DNA from: Adiantum capillus-veneris
Lineage: Eukaryota > Streptophyta > Polypodiopsida > Polypodiales > Pteridaceae
Direction of reading: 5' to 3'
NCBI GenBank assembly: GCA_014529385.2
Contig: CM043944.1
Coordinates: 46,111,768 to 46,175,767, forward strand
Length of the DNA: 64,000 nt
A program made the translations under genes and the position numbers. The notes beneath the pieces are model-generated. The model was not told the DNA's origin. It searched no databases and was given only the letters and a program-made list of their open reading frames with translations. Position 1 is the first letter of the stretch. Each line of letters starts with the position of its first letter. Below are positions 54,019 through 64,000 of this stretch, one piece after another.

Positions 54019-55086
54019 ACCCCTGGGACAATAGGCATAGCAATCGAGCAATTGAGTGCTCCTGAGTTAGTAGGCAGTGTGGGTCAAACTGTGGGGAACA
54101 ACAATGCTTCCGCCTCGAGGGAAACCTCTAGTATGCCAGGCCTAGAAGGGTTATTTCTCAACAAAAATTGGGAATATGACCTACAAAATGAAACCTTGAC
54201 TGACATGTACACAAGTTACACATACCATATAGGTTGGTTAGAAGTTGTACAATCTACTTCTAGCACCACAAGTCTAGAGGAGCGGCAATAGATGGTCTGC
54301 AATGTCATTCATAGCATCATCCAATCGGAGAGGAAAAATTGAGGGATTAACATTCCTTCAACGGGCCTTATGAGATTCTTGGATACGGGCAAGGCCAGAA
54401 AACCGACACTATCACTGATGGAAACTCCTTTAGTGAGTCCAATGGACCCTTCATATATTGTGTCGCCTAGAGTTTCGATACAGTCTAAACCCACAAGTAG
54501 TAGATTTACTTTTTCAAACCTAGCTCATCTGCCTCTCGGAGACACTACGGCTATGATACCTACTCCGGTGATGAGTACAAAAAGTACACCTTGGACTCGT
54601 TTGTTAGCACTACACCGCTACCTAGTAGCATAGTGCCCCCAACAATACCTACAAGTGTGCATCAAGCCTATGTACATGTCGCAACTCATGCCCACGTAGC
54701 TCCCACACCCCCAATTATGCCAAGGGCTTACACTCCACAATGGCATTAACCGAGCTCTTACTCAAGTGGGGCCATACCATTTAGCATTAACATGTCGTAT
54801 CCGGCACCGGCTATGCCTAGGACCACACCTGTGAACTTTGGACCACCATGTGGTACATCACCATACGAGATATGGGACCCGAGGGCCGCGCATATGCCAA
54901 GGCCAAGGCCAACTCCCATCCCACATGTAGTTCCAGGAGTGCCTGCACCTACGGCCACTATACCTGCTTATTTAGGAGATTTGGTAGCATTTGCTCAAAC
55001 CATCGCTCGATCTATTCCTGAGAATATGCGTAACACGCCTGATAGACAGCCTAGAAGTAAGGTAGTACAAATAACCAATCTCACAT
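54019..55086 (+). pseudogene. Element G gag N-terminal, proline-rich region
   Basis: Frames carrying PGTIGIAIEQLSAPEL, PSYIVSPRVSIQSKP and MSYPAPAMPRTTPVNFGPP, then PRPRPTPIPHVVPGVPAP. Low-complexity and probably disordered, it stands before the gag core. Three stops or shifts break it. There is no clear start codon because the upstream leader is absent. Confidence 0.65.
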
Positions 55087-55885
55087 GAAAATTTAGTGGA
55101 GACGGGGATGTGAGAAAGCATATCGAAGTGTTTGAACAAATATATGATTCTCTAGGAGAAGACAATGAACTGCATATGAGTAATGCTTTAAGCCTAACTT
55201 AAGTGGGAAGGCTAGGGATTGGTATAGAACCCTAAGGGTGGAATAAATACGAGAGGGAGTGCTTTGGGGTGTATCCTCTCAGCTCCAGAAAGCCCAACGA
55301 GAGGAAGGAGAGTCGATGAGAGACTTTATTAGTCGCTTGAAGCATTTGAATTCTCTTTGTAATCCAAATGAGCACTTCAATAATAATCAATTACTTGATA
55401 GATTCATTAGGGGATTACAACATGGGGATATCTACAATGGCCTAGCCATTAGAGGTATCACCACTTGGGAAGCAGTCACCACCAATGCGATCCAATTGGA
55501 GGATAATTTAATGATTCAATGAGAAAGAGTGTCTGTTGAGCCTAAATCTACTAGCTCGCAAGCATCGGGGCATCAACCAATGACCCTAAAGCCTATCACT
55601 AAGGAGCCAAAGATATCTGAGATAACTTTAGCAGATCTCACCAAGGACATTCAAGAGAATCTTAGAGACAATCGTGCTCTGCAAAACAATCATATGTATC
55701 CAAGAAGGGAGCAAAAATGGTGCTTAGTATGCTATGGTCCGCATAGTTCCAGTGAATGCCCTACTTTTACAGTAAAATTCAATGGGAATTGCAATGCCTG
55801 TGGGAGGTATGGTCATCAAGCTAAGGATTGCATAGTATTTAAGCGCGCGATGGCCAATAGACCAACCAACGAGTGCATGCATTGA
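55087..55885 (+). pseudogene. Element G gag core with two zinc knuckles
   Basis: The gag core reads KFSGDGDVRKHIEVFEQIYD, LGIGIEP/RDWYRTL in two frames, EEGESMRDFISRLKHLNSLC and LDRFIRGLQHGDIYNGLA, as in the Retrotrans_gag domain. After a TGA near 55520 come two knuckles, CLVCYGPHSSSEC (55720-55758) and CNACGRYGHQAKDC (55792-55833). These bind the packaged RNA. The first knuckle has nine residues between its second and third Cys and lacks the exact CCHC spacing. Confidence 0.82.
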
Positions 55886-56580
55886 TGCCGGCCCTACCTC
55901 TTGAACAAAGATCACAATACATGGTCCCTAGGGCCCAAAATGTTGTTCAAACAACACCCTTACCACCTCCAGTGCTAGGACCGCAACCACCACATCCGAG
56001 AATCACTTCTGTGAATCAAGTGGGTTGTGAGTTATCTATTGCTTGTTTGGAAGGCTGTGAGGAAAATATAGACCCTAATATTGCCTATGGGGTTGATGCG
56101 CTTGAAGAAAGTCCACAATACTACATGGAGGACTATTGGGGACAAGTCTATCAAGTAGCTGCTCTTGCTGCAAGAGGCCAAAATATCAATTACACTGCCA
56201 AGAGACCACCTCCTCAATGCTATGAGTGTGGAGGTCCACATCGTATGGCCGACTGTCCTATTAGGCTACAAAAGAACGCCACACTAATGCAAACCAATCA
56301 AGCGAGCACGTCTACAATGTTGATACTCATGTGTAATCAATGTGGCATAGATCGTTTGATTGCCCAATGTCTGAATAATCCAAATGCACCAAAGATCACG
56401 CCATTAAACTTGATTGAGGTTATCAAGGAGCCATCACAAAGTACACTTGTGGTACCAGTAACGTACTCACACGATCGATGCTCCAAAAACAAAATTATAT
56501 TCTTGAAGAAAGAGACACAGCATCAATTGTCCAATCTCAGAAGAAGAAGAAAACATGAAGGAAGAGATCGCAAAAAGTAG
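55873..56580 (+). pseudogene. Element G linker with further Cys knuckles
   Basis: A frame of 235 codons with a Pro-rich start, an acidic middle (DPNIAYGVDALEESPQYY), a third knuckle CYECGGPHRMADC (56218-56256) and a fourth, degenerate CNQCGIDRLIAQC. It ends in a basic RRRRKHEGRDRKK tail. It overlaps the preceding frame, so one frameshift separates them. Such extra knuckles between gag and protease are unusual in number. Confidence 0.7.
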
Positions 56581-57380
56581 CGAAGTCAGACCCCAGTTCA
56601 AAGACCAACATAGGGACTGATGACGACCCCGTATATATGAACGATGTTGAAGAGGATTCTGATTCAGGTGAAACCATGGAGACCAAAATGACCACTAAGA
56701 AAGAAACCAACAAGGAAGATCGTCATGAGCCACAATGGCAAGGACCCAAAAAGAAGATAGGAACTTACCCAAACCCTACAGAGGAGATCAAGAGAGTCAA
56801 GCAATCAAGGAGTTTGGTAGAAGATACCCAAAGGGATCCAGAGCCAGCACCTAGGCAGATCTAGATTATAGACACAGTGTTCCCTATGCAACAACAACCT
56901 CACAAAGTCCTTATACCCCTAGCCATGTACCTAGTGTCATCCAAGAAGAAAGTGACTTAAAGTCATGGGAAAGTGGGCGTACTCACTTCTTGTTGGAAAG
57001 AATGTTTACAAAGGGACTACCTGACCCTATCGAAGAAATGGAGATCCCATCTTTCCCACGTCAAGGGACTGAAGCCCAAAAGGTGCCGTTACATATCGCC
57101 AAATTGATGGATTTCATGGCTTCATAAATTAGAACCACCATCATGTCCAAACTATATGGAGACCCTGAGCTCTTCTTAGCTCTTCCAGCTTTCCTCAATG
57201 GAAAACTGAAGGTCGGGATACCACAATTTGCACAGATGGATGGAGCTAGGGAGATGCCAATAGAGGAGGAACACTTACATCCACAACCCAACCAAGATGA
57301 GAACCATGTTGTATAAATACCTGTTAACAAGTTGGGACAATACTTTGAGGCCGATCAATCCAATGCAACCATACCAATCA
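56581..57380 (+). pseudogene. Element G gag-protease spacer
   Basis: Weak open frames, charged and without domains: EEDSDSGETMETKMTTKKE (from 56649) and, further on, HIAKLMDFMAS and LYGDPELFLALPAFLNGKL. It lies between the knuckles and the protease. Confidence 0.5.
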
Positions 57381-57383
57381 CTA

Positions 57384-57709
57384 CCAACAGATTAACTATG
57401 AAGGGAATCCTTGATGGTGGTGTTGGGGTTAGCATTGTGACTAAAAATTGATGGAAAACTATGGGAAGATCTCACCTTGGGACCACAACCATAGTAGTAA
57501 AGATGGCCAATGGGTCTATTGTTAAACATATTGGGATGCTAGAAGATCTCAAGATCAAGGTCTTTGGACATAAAAGAAGAAATACCTTCATTGTTATGGA
57601 TTTCTCCAAGCACACTATGGCACCTGAGATGCTCTTAGGACGTCCTTTCATGAGGGAAGCAAAAATGGTGCATGACTGGTCTAAAAACCATGTCTACTTG
57701 CAGTTCTAA
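57384..57709 (+). pseudogene. Element G aspartic protease, DSG changed to DGG
   Basis: Reads LTMKGILDGGVGVSIVTKN, then TGA, GTTTIVVKMANGSIVKH, and ends LLGRPFMREAKMVHDW, the usual flap-to-C-terminal pattern of plant gypsy retropepsins. The catalytic D-[ST]-G is D-G-G (57413-57421). Asp is kept, but the hydroxyl residue that supports it is lost. The TGA lies ten codons later. Confidence 0.78.
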
Positions 57710-57724
57710 GATTCTGTCATTTGA

Positions 57725-58635
57725 GTGGATCTTGTAACTGGTCGAGCACATCCTCTAGGAAACATGCTTATAATTGATCATAGATCTGACACCACAGTTC
57801 ACTCGGTCCCATTGCAGTATTGTTACACATGTGAAGTGGACACTGATGTTGGGGAAGATTCTCCTTATATGGATGTACTACATGGGATGACTGAGTCGAA
57901 CAATGTGGATTGGGTCCACTTAGCAGCAACATACACTTGGGGAAACAGGGGGAACACCTAGGTAACACCTGAGGGGGATGAAATGCCACCACTCATACCC
58001 TTAAATATGTTAGAAGCAATGCATATAGCTTCGGATGACCTAGAAGATGAAGGTTTGACTGGCATTGGAACTAGTAGCATCTCATAAGACTATAGCCCAC
58101 ACGATTTGGGGTCAGAATCATCAATTGAAATTGACTCTGAGGATGAAGAATCTGAGTTAAATCTTAGTGCAAATGTGGGGACAAACCATTCAGGGCCCAG
58201 TGGTACCCTAGATGACAATCTAGGGTATCCAAGGGAGCAGAAGACACAAGTAGCGATTTATCTAATGACTCTTCACTAGAGATCGGCCGTAATCGAAAAT
58301 TAGACAAGAAGAGTAAGAGATATAAGAGGTGACGATATCGAGCAAATGTGCGTGCTAGAATAAATAAAAAGAAATCTACCGTAGACTGGCTTAATTATAT
58401 AGGGGCATGTGATGCTCATCGGAAGTTGGTAGATAACTGGGGTGAATACCTTCAAAACGTTATGTGGTGTAGTCCACAAACCATTGACATCGCACAACTA
58501 GAGGCTACAGAGAAGCCAAAGTTGAGCCGTACCGTAAGGAGACGACAAAATCAAGAGTTATCTCAACAACAAAAGGAATCGAAAGTGAAATCACGGTCCA
58601 AAGAACAACAAGACACACTTACACCCTATACCTAA
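57725..58635 (+). pseudogene. Element G protease-RT linker
   Basis: Short frames with acidic stretches (EIDSEDEESELNLS near 58140) and a basic end (RTVRRRQNQELSQQQKES near 58530). They include WLNYIGACDAHRKLV. No domain recognised; position and composition fit the linker before RT. Confidence 0.5.
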
Positions 58636-58672
58636 ACATTTCAAATCCTACACCACAGAGGAACGTAAGATT

Positions 58673-59661
58673 GTGTATACAAAGGCTCAAAGAAAACCTA
58701 TCGATGGAAGCAATGGAGTTTATGACAGTCCAGTGATAGTTAAGGAAATAGACTTAGCAGACCAAGGAGAAGAGTCCAAACTTGTTTTCATTGCCCAAGA
58801 TCTGACAGAGATTGAGGAGTGTGTACTTAAAGAACTTCTCAAGGAATTTAGGGATATATTTGCTTGGACATATCATGATATGAAAGGTGTTCCATCTTCC
58901 GTGGTGCAACACACAATCCCCATGAATAGCATGGCTAAACCAATTCAGCAACGACCCTACCCAGTGAATCCTAAATATGCAAAGATCGTTCAAGAAGAGA
59001 TTGAAAAGTTTGTGAAATGCAGATTCATATACCCTATTGAGCACTCAGAATAGGTTTCTTCGATGGTGATTGTGCCAAAAAAGAATGGGAAACTCAGAGT
59101 GTGTGTGGATCTCAAGAAGGTCAATGTCGCCACTAGGAGGGAACATTACCCCTTGCCATATTGAGAACATGTGCTTGAAAGAGTTGTAGGAAAGGAAGCT
59201 TATAGCTTTTTAGATAGGTACTCTGGATACAATCAAATCACAATTGCACTAGAGGACCAAGCTAAAATAGCCTTTATAACCGAGTTTGGAGAGTTTGCAT
59301 TTTGTGTTATGGCTTTTGGCTTTACCAATACCCTACTACCTTTCAAACATTAATAAACACTGCTTTTAGAGAATATTTAAGGGAGTTTTGTGAAGCTTTC
59401 TTAGATGACCTTTGTTTTTATTCCTCTTGGAAAGAACGTCTATCATGTTTACGAAAAGTATTTGAGAAGTGCAGATTGTATCACATCTCCTTTAACCATT
59501 TCAAATGCCAATTTTGGGATAAACATGGAGTCATTTTAGGGCATATAATGTCCAAAAATGGGATTTCCACATATGAGAGCAAAATTAAAGCCATTGTTGA
59601 ATTGCCACCACCTATGAACTATAAAGGAGTTCAAAGGTTCATGGGCCATGTTGGTTATTAA
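58673..59661 (+). pseudogene. Element G reverse transcriptase
   Basis: N-terminal FRDIFAWTYHDMKGVP and QRPYPVNPKYAKIVQEEIEK, then TAG (59051), VIVPKKNGKLRVCVDLKKVN, TGA (59161), YSFLDRYSGYNQITIALED, and MAFGF followed by a frameshift near 59315. The active site AFLDDLCFYSS lies near 59400, then GHIMSKNGISTYESKIKAI, the thumb region. The FLDD motif is the gypsy form of the YxDD catalytic box. Two stops and one shift make it inactive. Confidence 0.88.
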
Positions 59662-60379
59662 TGACGATTTATTTTAAACTTTGTCGAGATAGCTCGTCCT
59701 TTGTACAAGCTTCTTATTGAGTTCCACTGGACCACAGAGTGTGACCATGCTTATGAGTCATTGAAAAAGACCTTGACAAGCGCTCCCATTCTACGAGTGC
59801 CTGATTGGAATATAGTTTTCCATATGCATATTGATGCATCAAACTTTGCTGTTGGGTGTGTTCTAGCTCAATTAGGAGAACATAAATTGGACTACCCCAT
59901 TAGCTTTGCAAGTCGTCAATTGAATGATGCCAAGAGAAACTACACCACTACAAAGCGAGAAGATTTAGCTATGATTTACGCAGTGAAGAAATTTTGCTAC
60001 TACCTTCATGCCAACAAGTTTTGTTTTCTACGTGGATCATCAAGCCTTGTTGTATCCAATAAATAAAACTTATTCCACAAGAAGAATTCACGATGTTTGT
60101 TAATTCTCTTTGAGTTTGATTTTACCATTATGGTGAGACCTGATAAAGGACATGTCATGGCGGATCGTTTGTCTCGCATACCCAATGGTGAAGCCCCTAC
60201 TAGAGTCGATGATGAATTGCTTGATACTTCCTTATTTCTAGTCGAGACCATGCCTGAATGGAGTGAGAAGATTGTGAACTTTCTAGTTAATGGTTTTCCA
60301 CCCAAAGAGCTTCGTAAGGACATAGCTCGAAAATTGTTAAAAGAATGTGAACCTTATTCTCTCATTGCAGGAACTCTCT
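59662..60379 (+). pseudogene. Element G RNase H and connection
   Basis: Reads ARPLYKLLIEFHWTTECDHA, then APILRVPDWNIVFHMHIDAS, FAVGCVLAQLGEHKLDYPIS and YTTTKREDLAMIYAVKKF. HIDASNFAVG holds the first catalytic Asp and REDLAMI the Glu of gypsy RNase H. A shift near 60040 and a stop at 60064 precede FEFDFTIMVRPDKGHVMADR, which normally ends the domain. Confidence 0.83.
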
Positions 60380-60732
60380 ACATGCTAGGGAAGAATGATA
60401 TTCTTAGACGTTGTGCCCGTGAGAATGAGTATTTATACATACTGCAAGAAGCCCACCATGGGTATAGCCGGAGGATATTTCTCAGGGGAACTAACAGCTA
60501 GAAAGGTGTTGCAATCAGGCTGTTGGTGGCCTACCTTATTCAAAGATGCATCACTTTTTGCGAAGGGATGTGATGAATGCCAATGCTTTAAGAAGCCACA
60601 AAGGAAGGATAAGATGCCTCTACGTCCCATCAAGGTAGCCCAACCATTTGAAAAGTGGGGCTTAGACTTTGTAGGTCCGATTAGTCCAACCGCGCGTAAC
60701 ACTCAGTCATGATATATCATTGTCTACCGACT
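60380..60732 (+). pseudogene. Element G integrase, cut in the catalytic core
   Basis: The zinc-binding HHCC domain is readable across a shift: EAHHG (60450) then GGYFSGELTARKVLQSGCWW and FAKGCDECQCFKK. The core starts at EKWGLDFVGPISPTARNTQS (Asp in LDFVG is the first catalytic residue), then TGA. Homology ends at 60732, where element F's LTR begins. The missing continuation is seen in 12776-12872. Confidence 0.87.
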
Positions 60733-61260
60733 TGTTACGAGACTGGGCACCCTCCTGTTGTAGTGGTTAGCTGCAATTGGGATAGCTGGCGTAATGGTTA
60801 ATTATGTGCTGTCTATTTATTTTACTAATTGAGTTGATGATGATTTTGTAGAGTGGAATGCGGGGAGTTGATGAAGAGGCAACGGCAATTACTCTTGGCC
60901 ATTTTATATTTGCACAGTATCTTAGAACACCATTTCAATAAGCCACTATGGCTCTGTAAATAGTTGTAGTGGGAACTCCCCTTATAGGTCATGCAAGAAC
61001 TAATGAGCTTCACTCATTTACAAAAGTGAAGTGGTTGTAAAAAGAGGGGCATCAATTTTTGGCACCTTAAACTCAAAAATAATATATTAAATACCAACTC
61101 CACAAGAGAGGTGCCGTGGAGTTTGGGGCTAGATTTAGGCCTTTCTCTTGCAAATTCTCTTCTCTACTCTCTTATGCTATGGTTATTTGATGTGTACTCT
61201 CTAATTTAGTCTCCATCTCTTACACTCTCTTACAAGCATGTCTATGTCAATTCTATATTT

Positions 61261-61312
<52 letters not shown>

Positions 61313-61435
61313 ATAGTCTAGGTGTGAGTGTGTGTGCTTGGAAATTGGAAGAAGAGGTGGACAGGTTGATGGTGATGTTTGGGAGCTTGTGTTGAATAAT
61401 TTAAGCGGTCGATCTCCCCCCCTCTTCTCCCAACA
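60733..61435 (+). repeat. 5' LTR of element F
   Basis: 703 bp beginning TGTTACGAGACTGG directly after element G's integrase and ending CTCCCAACA just before a tRNA-iMet primer site. It contains a 48-bp (TG)n array at 61264-61311. The left flanking pentamer is CGACT (60728-60732). Its partner LTR is not in the window. Confidence 0.8.
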
Positions 61436-61436
61436 G

Positions 61437-61448
61437 TGGTATCAGAGC
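61437..61448 (+). promoter_or_regulatory. Primer-binding site of element F
   Basis: TGGTATCAGAGC, the tRNA-iMet type, one base after the LTR end. Confidence 0.9.
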
Positions 61449-62767
61449 GAAGGTTCCGTTCAATTGGAGTAATTATGCGAACAAGAAGACTCCAATTCGT
61501 CAATTAAGAAGCTATGGTTGCAAAAGCAGAGGTACATCTTAGAAATTTGGGTGAAATTTTTCATTAAGGAATTGTAGACTTCAATCAAGAATCAAGGAAA
61601 ACCTATATCGATCACAATTCAAAACCGGCGGAGCTTTGAAATCGGCAAAGCGTTGAAATCGGCAAGCTTTGAAATAAGCAAAGATTTGAAGTCTTGCTAC
61701 GAAGACTTAAAGATTGAAGGAAAGCAAGAAGCGGCGAAGAAGAGAAGAGAAAATTTTGCAATTATTCGAGAGGATTCCAAGAACTTTTAATCTGGGCAAT
61801 TTTCGGCTTCAACTAGCACCTCCAAGAGGCTTGGGTTCTCCAATCAACGTGGGAACAGGCTTTTGGTCGCAACTCCCAGCACAGTCGACCACCACCGAAT
61901 TCAGCCAAGTCGCCCTCAAACTGGTCGCCCAAGGTGCGTGTACAATTTGTCTTTCTTGCTCACGGGTCGAGAAGCCCTCTGCAGGCCGTAGCAAGCTCTG
62001 CATACTCGCGCGCTGTCGGCATCCTTCTTTGCACGCTGGTCCATTGCATGCTTTCTCACTATTTTGAGAAAAAGTGACACTTTTGTGTTTGCTTAAAGTA
62101 TTTGGCTGTCCACTGTTCCTACTCGGCCGTTCACTGCAAAACCCTCCAAGCCCTTTAAATTCAACCACTCTTGATACTTCAAGAGGACACCCACACATTA
62201 TCATTACTCGGCCATTGAACAGTCAAAGCTGTCGATTTGAACAAGGCGAAATTGAGTATGATTTGAACGAATCCAAAATTCCTTGCATCTAGCAAAACAC
62301 TCAAAGCTATCGATTGAACTGATCTTGATCCACGATGGACATTTTTGCTGGATAAAACGCATCCAAAGATCAAAACAGGAGGCAATCAAAGGCCGCGTAT
62401 AATTAGCGACTATCCACCACGACGCAGGGCACGAATGAGGCAGTGACCATATCGTAAAATTGTCAGTGTATTATTATTTTGGGGGTAAGGGAGAGCGGAC
62501 GCTACAAAATTGAACCTGCTATGTGACGCACCGTCGGACCGTCCACTTTTCTGGCAATTTCCTAGCGCATCGCCATTCCGGACTGGACGCCACCGAAAAT
62601 TTTCAGCTAAGTATATTACATTTTTGTTATTTATTTTACTCTTTTATTCCGCATATTGCATCTGTGAATATCATCAAATAGCCTTTTTAAGCATTACTAT
62701 TTTTTTAAAAATTAAAAATATTTATTTATTTATTTTAATTTTAAAAAAAACATAAAAGCACGCAATC
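61449..62767 (+). other. Leader of element F
   Basis: 1.3 kb without a supported gene. It begins with a purine-rich segment (GAAATCGGCAAAGCG repeats near 61637-61690) and ends with an AT-rich run at 62695-62750 just before the gag ATG. Confidence 0.6.
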
Positions 62768-63048
62768 ATGGCACACCTTCCTCAGGCACCCACGATTGCG
62801 GAACAACTTCAAAATCTGCAACAATCACTCACATATGAACGCATGCGAAGGCAAGAACTTAAAGATAAATTATTGCATTCTGCACGCACCGAATCTGCAC
62901 CGGCACCCAAGAAAAACAAAATTAGCAGAAAAGCCTTCACTTTCAAGGATTTTGATGGCACTAAAGATGCTAGCACGATTCTAGCATGGGTTAGTCAACT
63001 AGATGACTATTTTCATGATGAAGACTTTCCAGAGCGTGAAATTGGGCA
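62768..63048 (+). pseudogene. Element F gag start, fused to LTR family R
   Basis: ATG at 62768 gives MAHLPQAPTIAEQLQNLQQS, a helical start with many Gln, then KAFTFKDFDGTKD, TILAWVSQLDDYF and EDFPEREI, typical of the gypsy gag (Retrotrans_gag) opening. After 93 codons it runs at ATTGGGCA straight into TGTTAAC of LTR family R (63049). The rest of gag and all of pol are missing. Whether R inserted here or F recombined with an R element is open. Confidence 0.8.
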
Positions 63049-63299
63049 TGTTAACCACCGGATTCCACTTCTAGTAGTCATGGGCTGCGCTTGTCGGTTC
63101 AATAGGAAAAGGGTAAGAGTGATCGCCAATGAGAGGCGCACTCTAACTGAACATTCAAGGGTTATTTGGCTAAGCATGGGCACCCAAGTGTGAATGGGTG
63201 AGCTCATATAAAAGTCACCTAAACCTAAAAATCACTCATTCTCTCAGTTGTGCAATTGAAGAGTGCTCGTGCTCCATCTCCATCTTCTTCTTCATCTCC

Positions 63300-63339
<40 letters not shown>

Positions 63340-63345
63340 GTGTAC

Positions 63346-63382
<37 letters not shown>

Positions 63383-63619
63383 TGTGATCGAGCATTGCGA
63401 CGGCACGGCGATGGCGAGGCGGTTGAGTGCGGCAAAATGGTAGCTCCCTCTTCTTCGCGGCGAGGAATCCTCCACGAAGGCGAGCATAGGGCAGTGAGTG
63501 ACACACCCTTGCTCTCTTGAGCTTGCTAGATTAATCTAGTTGTGTGCTTGCAGCCATTTTTGGCTCGCACATAGTGTACGGCAAGTCCCTTGCTTTGACA
63601 CGTGCGACAGATGCGCACA
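63049..63619 (+). repeat. LTR of family R, second copy
   Basis: Aligned along its length with 16079-16595; it begins TGTTAACC and ends GCGCACA. It is longer because of a GT array (63304-63360) and a GA array (63361-63382) where the other copy has short tracts. A TATA-like CATATAAAAG lies near 63207. The following sequence is an inverted piece of the same LTR. Confidence 0.85.
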
Positions 63620-63907
<288 letters not shown>

Positions 63908-64000
63908 CCTATTAATAAAAAAAGACACCAAGCAAAAAAAACAAGCCTATTAATAAAAAAGAAGAGGCGGTTGTCCCTTTAGCTAGCTACCTGCGTCCGT
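63908..64000. other. AT-rich flank shared with the LTR R copy at 16 kb
   Basis: 63916-63962 reads, on the minus strand, TTAATAGGCTTG-T(n)-GCTTGGTGTCTTTTTTT. That matches ATAGGCTTGCTTTTCTTGATTGGTGTCTTTTTT after the other family R LTR (16596-16636). It is either part of the element or a common insertion context. Confidence 0.5.

Larger units (their letters stand above)
54019..60732 (+). mobile_element. Ty3/gypsy element G, LTRs missing
   Basis: Gag, protease, reverse transcriptase, RNase H, integrase in gypsy order on the plus strand. The left edge is the inverted LTR fragment; the right edge is the insertion of element F at 60733 in the integrase core. No own LTR is visible. A fragment of the same family, at 12630-12872, carries the integrase sequence beyond the cut. 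Stops and shifts occur in every domain. The long Pro-rich gag with several zinc knuckles is notable. I do not assign a lineage. Confidence 0.88.

Noticed and set aside
60740-60825. tRNA-like or SINE head (GTAGTGGTTAGC)
   Set aside because: A weak box-A-like word only; no box B or cloverleaf, and the position is the start of an LTR with a clear 3' end and primer site.

Overview
This is plant nuclear DNA made almost entirely of transposable elements. Two Ty1/copia families carry a primer-binding site complementary to initiator tRNA-Met (TGGTATCAGAGC). Ty3/gypsy elements have several gag zinc knuckles, and one LTR family has a tRNA-Asp-type primer site. A LINE-type zinc-binding tail, long (GA)n/(CT)n arrays and G homopolymers are also present. 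No ordinary single-copy host gene was recognised, and neither were rRNA, tRNA or CRISPR arrays. A large repeat-rich vascular plant genome (fern or gymnosperm rather than a compact angiosperm) is my guess; the species cannot be told from this window.

Layout. 1-1466: microsatellite, an exact 180-bp tandem duplication and a LINE remnant. 1472-11323: a copia element (B) whose 5' LTR was split by a younger copia element (A, 1547-6630); both have readable LTRs and 5-bp target duplications. 11329-19929: old mixed sequence with a gypsy integrase fragment, two LTR-type segments, a WVPK-motif reading frame and a small terminal-inverted-repeat element. 19930-23967: a decayed relative of B (C) carrying a 0.68-kb foldback palindrome in gag. 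24-35.4 kb: a minus-strand gypsy remnant, a 759-bp tandem duplication, a probable LTR start and a decayed copia element (D).

37.6-53 kb is the most unusual part. A plus-strand, intron-containing degenerate gene ends in a HAD/FCP1-type phosphatase-like domain. It converges on a minus-strand, intron-containing transposase-like gene with SDGxxxQFK and HGK motifs. The non-coding parts of both are filled with the same degenerate GGTACT/GGTAGT words. I infer a large, now broken DNA transposon. It was later interrupted by a minus-strand copia element (E, 43347 to about 48.7 kb) that retains a 1052-codon pol frame.

53.9-64 kb: an inverted LTR fragment with a tRNA-Asp-type primer site, then a plus-strand gypsy element (gag to the start of integrase). 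That element is cut at 60732 by the 703-bp LTR, leader and gag start of another element (F). F's gag runs directly into an LTR of the tRNA-Asp family, which is followed by an inverted piece of the same LTR.

Nearly every coding frame carries stops, frameshifts, deletions or loss of a catalytic residue. Element A has almost identical LTRs (2 differences in 192 bp) yet a badly damaged interior, as expected for a copy mobilised in trans.
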